From Oegoconia quadripuncta (taxonomy: Eukaryota > Arthropoda > Insecta > Lepidoptera > Autostichidae), in the NCBI GenBank assembly GCA_949316235.1, contig OX438747.1, positions 27,160,618 through 27,224,617 on the forward strand: 64,000 nt of DNA. Reading direction: 5' to 3'. Positions 11,101-23,100 of the stretch are shown here, in pieces (the stretch's first letter is position 1; each line of letters opens with the position of its first letter). Position numbers and translations under genes: made by a program. The notes under the pieces were generated by a model, which was not told where the DNA came from, ran no database searches, and worked only from the letters and a program-made list of their open reading frames with translations.

Positions 11101-14100
11101 CTAAATCTGCCGCCAACCAGCAATGTTAATAGCATTGTTGTGTTCCGGTTGTCAGAGATAAGATAGCCAGTCCCCCAAATGTGTTGGGGTTTCCGGGTCA
11201 GTACGCATCCAACTTCGACCTCATCTTCACTTAACATCAGGTGTGATTGAGGCCAAGTACGAACCCATCGTGCATAAAAAAAAATGAGATCACTACTCAA
11301 GTATTCACCTCAGCGGCGAATGAATGATAGTCTTGAGTTTCGTTTATAAATACGCGCACCTCTCAAGTGAGTACTACTTGAGTATACACATGCTTTTCAG
11401 GTCTCAAGTTAGATTTATTAATCAACACGTTTACTTGAGACCGGTCACAAGACTATTCTCAATATTGAGAATGGTTTATAAATACTAAGTGCGTATATTT
11501 TGCGTACGGGGGAGTACTTAATACTGCCACCCAAGCTCCTGAAGGAAGCCGAGCAACTTTGTGATGTTGCCATAGGCTTCGGGGAGTGACTCCGGTCCTC
11601 CAATACGGGTGACTCGATGAAAGGCCACCTCCTTGTACTCTAAAAGCACGTGGGCAGCTGATTCCTTGCCCTCCATGCACGCTCTACACAAGGGGCTATC
11701 TGTGACACTTAGGCCCGTATTAATAAGCCATTCTCAAGATTGAGAACAGTCTCCGGTGACAGAGAACAGTGATCGGTCTCAAGTAAACGTGTTGATCCCA
11801 TCAAAAACAATACTTGTCAAAAAAACCAAGTCTCGCAACTCAGTTGTTCTGCGGTAAAAAGTTGTGAGATCCATGTAACACCAAGTCGGTTGTTAATTTA
11901 TTCAGTCTCTACTTAAGCGACTTTCTGTCTTAATACGTCCAGTCTCTAAGACCACGATCGTGGTCCATAACAATTGAAAATCATTTGTGTCTGGAATCTC
12001 CGTACTCGAAGCATTAAGTTATTACGTAATAATTAACAGCATCTTATAGTGACGCAGATCAATATTAAAATTCTTTAATGTTTTATATAAATATATCGAG
12101 ACTTGGCCATCGCACTAAATAATTGAATTTACATGTGTTTTCAGGCGATTGAATTTACACGTCTTTTCAGGCGATGGCCAAGTCTCAATATATTTATATA
12201 AAACATTAAAGAATTTTAATATTGATCTGCGTCACTATAAGATGCTGTTAATTATTACGTAATAACTTAATGCTTCGAGTACGGAGATTCCAGACACAAA
12301 TGATTTTCAATTGTTATGGACCACGATCGTGGTCTTAGAGACTGGACGTATTAAGACAGAAAGTCGCTTAAGTAGAGACTGAATAAATTAACAACCGACT
12401 TGGTGTTACATGGATCTCACAACTTTTTACCGCAGAACAACTGAGTTGCGAGACTTGGTTTTTTTGACAAGTATTGTTTTTGATGGGATCTCATTTCTTT
12501 TTGTATTTTGTAGATACTTAGGTACTTAAAGTATCAATATTTAATTTATTTAAATTATTTATCCGAACAACGTCCAAATTGTAAGCAAATAATATCAGTA
12601 AACCAATGAGAGTAGCCTTTAGTCGTCAAACTAATATAGCAATCGAAATTATCAATGAAAATCGCAAACTTATAGGTAAGAATTCTGGGCACATCCGAAC
12701 AGCATTGGGTCGCTCGCGCGTATGAGCGCGGCTGCTGCTCGCTCGGCGACATTCACCTTTCCGCGCGCCCCGCCACTGTCCCCGCCCCGCGCCCTCGCGC
12801 TAGCACCGCGCAGCGCGTAGTAACGGCCCGCGCTCACTCGCTAGCATCGCAGCGCGTGGTATATAATTATACAACCTTACGCACTCGTAATAAGTACGAA
12901 TACGCACGTAGGTACGTTTTTTGCATTAATAAATAATTTAATACACGTGTTTTCATCACCGGAATACCCATTTTTTGCTCGATTTGGAGGGGCACTACCA
13001 TGCGCCTATATTTATATGGGACTAGCTTAAACCCGCGGCTTCGCACGCAATAATAATAATTGCCGTAAAATAAAATATTGAAAAATTTAATTAACTGAAG
13101 ACTTGGCTGTATGGGCTTAATTTTCTTTGCTGTCTTTTCTAGATTTTTTAGTTTTTCCTTGATTCATACACCAAACACTACTTATATTCCAAATTTGAAG
13201 CTTCTAGGTCTGCTAGAAGTGCCTTAGAATTTTGATGATCGGTGAGTCAGTGACTGACAAAATTAAGAAATTTGACCCCTTATAATTCTTAAAAATACTG
13301 GTTCAAATTGAATGAAATTTTAAATATACGTGTCTTTACAATGCCTGCATAGTTACTGAAAATTTCAGTCTTCTATTTTTATCCACAACGAAGTTACAGG
13401 GGGTCGAAAATGGTCTGAATTGCTTCGAGAAAAGGATGGTACGGCCGTGACGCTTTTTTGCTCGACTTGGTGGGGGCACGGCCGTGCCCCCAGATTAATA
13501 AACCGAACTTGAGACCTGAAACGCACGTGAATACTCAAGCAGTACTCACTTGAGAGGTGCGCCGAGTTTCACGTATTAATTAACGAAACTCAAGACTATT
13601 ATTCATTCGCCGCTGAGGCGAATACTTTAGAAGTGATCTCAGCTGAGTGAACCTCAAGATTGGTTTATAAATTAGCACGGACCTTGAGATAGCGTCAACT
13701 TCTTAAGACGCATCTCGGGTGATACAGCCTCAAGACTTGTATTGAGATTGGTTTATTAATACGGGCCCTATATTGAACAGATGTTTGTCGTAATGATCGT
13801 GTTCAAACACAATTGCGCCTTGGAAAGGCGCATGAGTTGGCGAGTCAAGCGCACACTCCAAGCAGGACGTTCCAATAGGATCACTTTGTTGTCTGTCCTT
13901 CTGTATTTCTGTGTGTCTTTCTTACCCGAATATGGCGAAGCCAAAAGGGGGTAATGTATTTAACGAATCTGTATGTGGGCTACCACCTACAGCCTAAAAA
14001 TATTTGGACAAATGAGGTGTTTTTAGATTCGTACTAGTCTACTACTTTTTTATAAGTAGTTTTCTAGTACTACGTTTTTATCCCAATAAAGTGAGTAGTT

Positions 14101-17100
14101 CCGGCGGGATAATAAAATTTCCTCGATAAAGTTATTCAGGCTTTTTGGCGGGATCTCGGCGAGTGAAGTTGCATTTTTCTTTATAATTCTTATAATTTGT
14201 ACATTCTAACTTTTGAAGTTTAATAATGGCAGAATATTGTGCAGCAAACGTTAGTGTTGGTGTACAGGTGAAGGGAAGTGTAAATTAAAGTGCGTAACGA
14301 AGCTTTCGTGTTCCCACAAGAAGCTGCCAAAATCTTTTGTAAAGCATTCTGCCACTTTACTGAAGAATGACTTGACCGTGACTAGACTCTGTATACGCCA
14401 AGTATACGACGAATTACTTGTTTTGACTGAGACTGACTTATAAACTCAAGAAATAAGAGAAATAAAATTTTTTACTCGAAATTGACAGTAGTGTCCCTCG
14501 ACAGTGAGGTTGACTGGTTGCCATCCTCAAAAATAAGACGAAGAAGAAGAAAGTTATTTCACGCAGGCGAAGCCGCGGCCGGAAAGCTAGTAGCATACAT
14601 GGACATATAAATCAATAATCATACCCTATTAACACGCTGTCCATTAATTTTAAAAACTACATATAATCTCACCACAAAATCTTGCTCAGCTTATTATCAC
14701 TAATTAAAAAAAAAAACAGCGCGTCACTCAATTCCTCCGGGTCATTGATTTAGCATTGCTACGATTATGGAGCTTGTGAGAATAAATGGAGTGGCATTTT
14801 AAACTCTCTGTCGAAATAATTCTTTCATTCAATAGGCTCAGGGCTCTTTTTCACTCCAAAAGCTAAGTTGTGCTACGGACGTGAAGCTAATTCTAGCATT
14901 TGTTTATTCACACAAAGTTATTATAATAATTCAAACAAGGATGCTTACATAGTACCAACGAGCGCCCAAAGGAAGAAAACAGTGACATTGTAGTTGACAT
15001 ATTCAATACATAAAAAATATATGTTTGTGTAGTTTATTAACCATCTGGTATCCGTATGTTATTTAAATATCTTTGTGAAAAGGAGCAGCGCACATGAGGC
15101 ACTTTTGTCGGTTTTGCAGTAACGTTTCGCTTTTTAAACAAAATGTGTAAGCTAATGTATAGGTACAAGTTCCAGGAAAGTGTGAGATATTAACAATACG
15201 TTGTGAAGCTGTTGATTTACAGAATCTTCCTTTCAATAATATTTAAAGATACTATAAAACAGAAACTTATTGAGTAAGCATTTTATAAAATATCACACTA
15301 TTTAGATGATAATCATCCCTTGACATAACCAACTTGTGTCCATGCCAGCCGAAAATTTGGATGGTTGTTTCAACAAGCTCAATCACGGTGAAACGGATGA
15401 CCGAAAATGGATGAAATTGGGTATATAGTTAGAATATACTCTGGATTAAGTCATAGGATACTTTTATACCGGTAAAATGAGTAGTTCTCGCGGGATAAAG
15501 AAATTAAATATAGCTGCGATATATTCTACGCAGGCGAAGCCGCCGACGGAAAGCTAGTGACAAATAAAAACCTTTTTTGTTATATAAAAACCTGTTTTTA
15601 AAAGAGCAACCTCTCTAGTTTCATGCTTGTTCTTCTCAGGGGAAAATTAAAATTTCCTTTTGAACAAATCTGACTATTTTAAGTGTACCCTGTGTTCTGT
15701 ACCTTTTTTTTTTATATGAGAGGGCGGCAAACGAGCATGCGGGTCCCCTGATGGAAAGCCATCACCGCTGCCCACGGACACCCGCAATACCAAAAGGGTC
15801 ACAGATGTGTAGGCTCGTTTCTTGAAGGTTCCAATGTCGTACTCGTTTGGGAATACCGCTGCAGGAAGTCCGTTCCACAGGGTGGTCGTACGTGGTAGGA
15901 AGTTTCTTGAGAAACGTTCAGTGGTAGACTTCCACTCATCCAGGTGATGTAAAAATAAAATAAACTTATATAAAATAAAGTATTTTTGACTTTGACTTTA
16001 GATGTTTTTTAGGGTAAAGTCTCGTAGTCGCTTTTTACGACACCCACGGGATGAGAAAGGGTTAGTTATAGAACTAACCCTTTCTAAATAAAGAAAGAAA
16101 AAATAGTCTTTGATTTTCGTTTTCAAAATCACACGTTCGAAAAATTTTCACATGACTTATCTAGTAGGTATTTATTCCTCCGAGCGCATATCTTATTGAT
16201 TCCACGTCGATTCACCACCATTGTCCGCTCGGGCCCTCTAATTGGCCACACTCCATAACTTCAAATTCAAGGGGAGACTAAATGACTACGTTGACATTAT
16301 GAATGCTTTTTAAGTAGATCATTTCATCGCTAAAAAGTTTAGAAAAATAATAATTTTTGAGAGGCTTTGTAGACTTGGCATTTTGATTGTAAACTTTTTA
16401 AAATGTGACACAGACAATTCTCAATTTCAAATGAGATATTAATGAAATACATACACAGTATTATTGGCAGAGTTCTATTTTCAAAATTTGAGCTTATTTT
16501 TTTATTATATTGTTTAAAAGTGGCCAGTTCTAAAAAAAATATTATCGCCCCCGTATTATAAATGCGAAAGTTTGGATGTTTGTTTGTTTGTTGCTCAATC
16601 ACGGGGAATCGGGTGAACCGATTTGGATGAAATTAGGTATATAGGTAGAACATATCCTGGATTAAGACATAGGATATTTTTTATCCCGATAAAGTGAGTA
16701 GTTCCCGCGGGATAAACAAATTTCCGCGATAAAGTTATTCCACGCAGGCGAAGCCGCGGGCGGAAATCTAGTAGACTTATACATATCATTGCATATTGAC
16801 CGTGTCGTTGAAACAATTACAGTGGCACCACTTCCTTGGTGTCAAAACGAGAGTTTGGAACCAATTGGAACTCGGTCATACACCGACTTCGTTCGCAAAC
16901 TGTCCTATCAAATGCTGATTTATGTTGTAAAAAATGCATCACGTACCACGGAAAAGTGAGCAAAAAAACATGTGAGTATCTTTTAAGTATAAAAAACAAT
17001 GTAATATTGGATCTTTACCTATGAAATTGGAGTTTTTTTCTTCGTTAATCATATGTACCAATTCCTGCGATTTTCAAAGCTATATCCAAATTTGTTTTTT

Positions 17101-20100
17101 ATTTGGAAAATGGAATATTATTTCAAGGTTTCACATGAAATATTTTTTAATTTCTGGGCTAAATCACATTTCTGGGCTAAAATTTGAACAGAGCTCTTTT
17201 CATGTACTTCCCATAATCATTTCTTAGATTCGCTGAAACTTTTATAAAGCGGTTACTTTTAAAAATTAACGCTGCCTAATACTTAACTTAATGTTATCCG
17301 ATATCACACAAAAAGTTTAGCTACTTAAATTGAGATTTGCCGTTCCCAAAAAAAAATCAAAAATGTTTGTGTGGAGAAAACAGTCTTAATGAAATTCTTC
17401 ATACAAAACGCCAATTTCATAGGAAAGGACCTAATAATCTCGTAAAACGTATATTTTTAATCAATATTGTTATTCATTCTTGCACTTTAATGTGACCATG
17501 TTGCAGACAAAAAAATATTTTAGTTGTGCGCGGTGGTTTTAGCTAATTCACTCTGTAGTCCTAATAGTTCTCGAGAATTCTAAGAGATGGCGCTGTTTTA
17601 TCTAGTAAGAAAAGCGCGAAAAAGATTTCTTAGCGAGACCATATCTATAGCATATAAATCAATGCTATTTTTTAATAACTGCTAGCTGCATCGTATGGTT
17701 CCAACTCAGACCAAGGAAACCCTTCGTCTGAGGGTTCCATCGAGGTTCCAAGCACTTGTTTAAATTATGACACAATTTGTTAATGACGACACTTCAAATA
17801 GTTTTCTTTCGTATAACATATAAAGCTTTAACAATGTACAAAATCAATGCAAACCAGAAAACTAAAATAAACAAGACATAACCTATAAAACATGTCGCCA
17901 TTAACAAAAGAAAACAAGTGAAACGTCATAATATAGAATCATGGCGGGCGAAAATTGCGCGGGAACCGTGACTCGGTGTTGCCAATCATAAAAAATAACG
18001 AGCGGCAACCACCAAAAAGGTTTTTATGTAGCAATTATCATATTTTTCATGCCAATTACCGTTTTACGAGTAGTTGTTTAGCATTTTTTGATGCTTCCGA
18101 ACGAAATTGTGCGGTTATTTTGGCGGGAGGTAGATTTGATAATCGTGTAAGAGATGGCTAATGAATAAATAGAGGGTAATAGAAAGTATTTATATATTGT
18201 ATGTAATGGATATTTAGGGCCCAAACGCATTTAGCGCTGTACTACCTTAACTCAGAACAAAAACGACAGGTGTTATGTATTTCACGGAGTTGTTTGTGTC
18301 CAGTCTTTGTCTGTATGTATCTTAGTAGTGCGTGGTCTAATTTGAGTTCTGGTTGATATAATACTCTTTGTTCTGTTGACGTAGGTATATCAGGCAAAAA
18401 GACATTAACAAGATGTATTTTCAATAATAAGTAAGTAAATTATTTATTGTTTCCTTCCATTACAAAAAACTTAACTTCAGCTCAATCACATCTGATGTTA
18501 AGTGAAGATGAAGCCGAAGGTGGAAGCGTACTGGCTGGCTATCTTATCTCTGACAACCGGAACACAACAATGCTAATAACATTGCTGTTTAGCAGCAAAT
18601 TTAGATATGATGGTGGTAGCAAGCCAGGCGGACATTTAAAATGCCCTACCACCAATTGGTTTTTTATATTAAAGTATAATAATCTCATATAATACGTGTT
18701 TTTCAATATTAAAAACCAAATCTGATCAACTACATAATTAGAACCCATTTCTTCCCATTTCCTCATAAGTCAAAGCTTGCAAGAAGCCGCCAGAATCTTT
18801 CATAAAGCATTCTGTAATTTTACTGAAGAATATTATGGAATACTACAGAAGACTAGGCTGTATGTGCTCAGTTCTCTTTGCTTTCCAAACATTTTTGGAG
18901 AAAAAAAAAATCAGGCTTCTTGGCGGGAACTCGGCGAGTTGCTTTTTTATTTTTATTTCTTATAATTTGTATGTTCTGTGTTTTGAAGTTTAAAGAAAAT
19001 ATTGTGCAGCAAACATTAATGATGGTGTACAAGTGAAGGGAAGTGTAAATTAAAGTGCGTAACAAAACTTTCGGGTTCCCACAAGAAGCCACCATAATCT
19101 TCAGGAAGGCATTCTGCCACTTTACTGACGAATGACTTCACCGTGACGACTCAGCTGAGATCACTTCTGAAGTATACGCCTCAGCGGCGAATGAATGATA
19201 GTCTTGAGTTTCGTTTATTAATACGCGCACCTCTCAAGTGAGTACCTACTGCTTGAGTGTGCACGTGCTTGTCTGGTCTCAAGTTAGGTTTATTAATCAA
19301 CACGTTTACTTGAGACCAGTCACAAGACTGTTCTCAATCTTGAGAATGGTTTATTAATACGGGCCTGAAGAAATAAGACATGGCTGTACGCGCTTAGATC
19401 CCTTTGTCTAGTAAGATATTACCTGTGGCCCGACATCTGTGATCTGCAGATTGTAGCCGTCGACCAGTCGGAACCGTTCGTCTCTGGTCACCATGAGGCT
19501 GGCCGCTGTCAGCACGGCCGGCCCACGTCGCCAGAGAAGCACCAACGATCCTGATAAATAGCATTCCCATTAGCTTTGCACGAAATTATGAGCTTCTAGG
19601 TATATTTGTAAACATAGCACAAATGAAATAATATAGCGCCTAACAAAATTAACCCGACAAACTTTGGCAATTGCACGAACATGACAATAAAATAATATAT
19701 TCATTAAAAAACACCAGCCTTAAAAATTTTGTTTCCGAGTAGAAAAATTAAATGTAAGTGCAAATGAAAATACACATTAACAGACTTACTTCATTTCGAT
19801 TGTACCTTGTTTTATCAATGAGAAAAAACAGGCAACGTTCATAATGGAAGACGCCAAAGGGGGTGGCGGGGAACAGGGCGCAACCAATCACAGCAAGTCG
19901 CGGCGGCGCGCGTAGCGCTAGACTAGTTTTTTTAATGAATATATTATTTTATTGTTATGCACGTGCCATTGCCAAAGTTTGTCGGGTTAATTTTGTTAGA
20001 CCCTATATATAAAGTCACGCCTGTTTCCAGTAGCGGTAGGTAGAGCATTGACTTCCACTTGCTACGATCCTGACACACCTCTTTTGCTTCATTCACTCTC

Positions 20101-23100
20101 ATAAGGTTGTTCATACATGCTCATGTACTAGACTGATACAAAAATAAATGCACTCGAATTGAGAACCTCCTCATTTTGAAGTAGGTCAAATCAAATCACT
20201 TATTTGCAACGGATTACTAATTTTTGGGCAAAAAACGTTTCCCAAAGTATCACATGCCAAATGTTTCCCAAATTTTCTCTCTCTCGCTTTGCTCGCTCGG
20301 CTCGCTCTTATGTTGGGGTTCACAGTTCTAACCTAACCTAACCCACTTTTCTAACAGTTCTAATCTAGCCTACGTAACCTATAAAATTTGAAGGAACTTA
20401 TTTTTGCAATATAATTTTTTACAAAATAAAGTATTTGTTTAATGTATATTTGACTTAATAAAACTTGAGCAAGTAAAAAATTGCCAAATTAATATTTGAC
20501 CAAGTGATTATAATGCGAAATATAAATTTGCTAAAGATTCTTTTGGGAAATGAAACTAGTGCGATAAGTTTTTTGGGAAGTAAAATTTGACGAAAAATAT
20601 TTTGTCAAACGGAAGGATACCATTTGCAAGAATACGTAGTGTACAAGTACAGGGTGTTACTGTTAAAAAAAGTCATTGTATTCAACCTGCATGCAAGTGT
20701 GCAAATTTTTCGTCAAATCAAGTTGGATGTCGGTTAATTATAAACTTACCCAAATTCTGGACCTGACAGGGGAGCAGCAATGTGTCTCCAACCACGGTTC
20801 GGTAGGAATGGCCGCGAGACAAGAACCTGGGACCGTCATCTGAAAACACGGAATCTAGGGTTACACATTAGAAGAAATCCTTTGAGATACTTGACATTTG
20901 TATATCGTTTAAGAAAAATAGTGATATACATAATGTTAATACCAGATATAAAAATAAACTTGCTGTTCATATCAGCCGTTTACACAAAGTCACTAAGTAA
21001 TTTAAGGGGCAATGTATACGCTTTATAATAAGGATCCAGTGGACATTCAAAATTTACCTTTAAATAAATTCAAAACCATCATAAAACACATATTATTTAC
21101 CAAAGGTTACTATAAAATTTCTGACTATCTGGATGATAAACAAGTATGGACATAGACCGCTCGGCGATATTCAGTCTAGTTATACTTACAATACAATATA
21201 ATTGTAACCCAGACTTATTTAAAAGAGCAACCCTTGAGTTTCTTGCTCGTTCTTCTCTGGGGAATCTGCTTTGTGAATGAGCAATAATATCAAAAACTTT
21301 AATAATAAGATCAAAAATGTGACGATTTTGAACGCTAGATAACGACGATAACCAGCCGAAAAAGGCTGATTTTACTAATATTAAATTACAGGCACTTCCG
21401 CGTTCGTCGCATAGTCTGCGGTGTCCACGGCCTCCCTCGCCGACACTAGTGTTGGGCGTATACTTTTTAAACGGGTCTATGGATACCATGCTTGCTGAAA
21501 ACAGTATTTTTTATACTTTATTTTATTTATTTATTTAACACTTTATTGCATATATAAAGTATACAAAAATATACATCGAACAAACATAGGACAGAAATTA
21601 CAATATAAAAAAGGCGAGCTTATCTCTGTAAGAGATTTCTTCCAGCAAACCTTCGGAAGGAAAACCAATTTAAAGTTTTTTTTATTGCAGACAAGCGATA
21701 CTCAAAATATAGAACAATACATTAACAAAACATCACTGTTATAGGAATACAATTGACAGAATAGAATAGAATATGATGTATTTGCTCTTGAATAGGGTAC
21801 ATTATATTAGGTGTTGTTACAATAAGATCCGCCTAATTCAATCATTACAATGACCTGCAAATATTGGACAATATTAAAGTTTCATACAAAGATAATCAGC
21901 ATGCATAACAATTAATCGCTTTTGTGCTAAACGAAATTTTCGTGGAAAAGAACTAGTAAGTACCTTTTGAAAGTTACAAATCAAGTTAGAAAGCGTAGCA
22001 ATACATAATTTAGCTATTAGTTGTAAAATTAATAACAATTAATCATCAACAATGCTATTAACATTGCTACTAGGCGGCAGATTTAGATAAGATGGTGGTA
22101 GCTAGCCAGGCGGACATTTAAAATGCCCGGTACCACCAACCAAACCGAGTACTTAAACATTTAACACGCTGGGGATCGAACTCGAGACCTCCGAACCGTA
22201 AACCCAATGTTCTTTACATTGAGCCACGGAGGCGGTTCTGAAATACGGACCTAAGAACTTCATTTTTCACACTCCATCGCTTCTTTAGACTTCCGACAGG
22301 TTAAGCTAAGTTTTTTTTAATAAAACCATAAGTTCTTTCAAAAGGGGCCATTAATAGCTTCTGCCAAACACACACTTGCCGTGTGGTTTATGCACGTAAA
22401 ATTGAATCAACCCAGCTTAAGAGACGGTAACCCGTGGGCGACTAAGGGACTTTACACCAAATAAATATAAATATTTGGTGCATTTACACCAATCATCTAG
22501 TCCCAAACTAAGCAAAGATTATTCTATGGATACTAGATAACGGATAAACATATATAAATATTTATATAAACATCCATAATTCGGGAATAAATCTTCGTGT
22601 TCATCATACTATTTTTTTTAATAAGGCTTTTATAATAAGGTTCCAGTAGACATTCAAAATTTGCTTTTAAATAAATTTAAAGCAATCATAAAACAGAAAT
22701 TATTAGCAAAATGCTAATAATTTCTTCAATAATAATAAAATCACTGACTATTTGAATGATAAGCAAGCATGGACATAGCCGTCTTATTATTCATATAATT
22801 ATCAAATCACAAATTGTAACCCATAATCTGTTTAAAAGAGCAACCCTAGAGTTTCTTGCTCGTTCTTCTCTGGGGAATCAACTTTTTGAATGAACGGTAA
22901 ATTTAAATGTAATATTAATATTAATAGTGACGTTTTCAAGTGATAATTTTATCCTATGTAATAAAATATTTTGATTTGATTTAGTTTGATACAAACATTT
23001 ACCCATCGCGGGATTCGAACCCGTAACCGTTGGTTTCGCTGACAGGGTCACTATCCACTACACCAATCGGTCGTCCATAATAAAAAACTTTTGGAAGATA

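Noticed and set aside
11794..12490. Possibility that the giant inverted repeat is a CRISPR or microRNA locus
   Set aside because: There are no spaced repeats, and the arms are far too long and perfect for an ordinary microRNA precursor. Kept as an hpRNA or fold-back candidate only.
16836..17227. Plus-strand ORFs around 17 kb
   Set aside because: They read through the end of an HL element and MITE-M; no coding signature.
20331..20346. CCTAACCTAACC resembling insect telomeric repeat (TTAGG)n
   Set aside because: Only two to three units in an AT-rich intron; not a telomeric tract.
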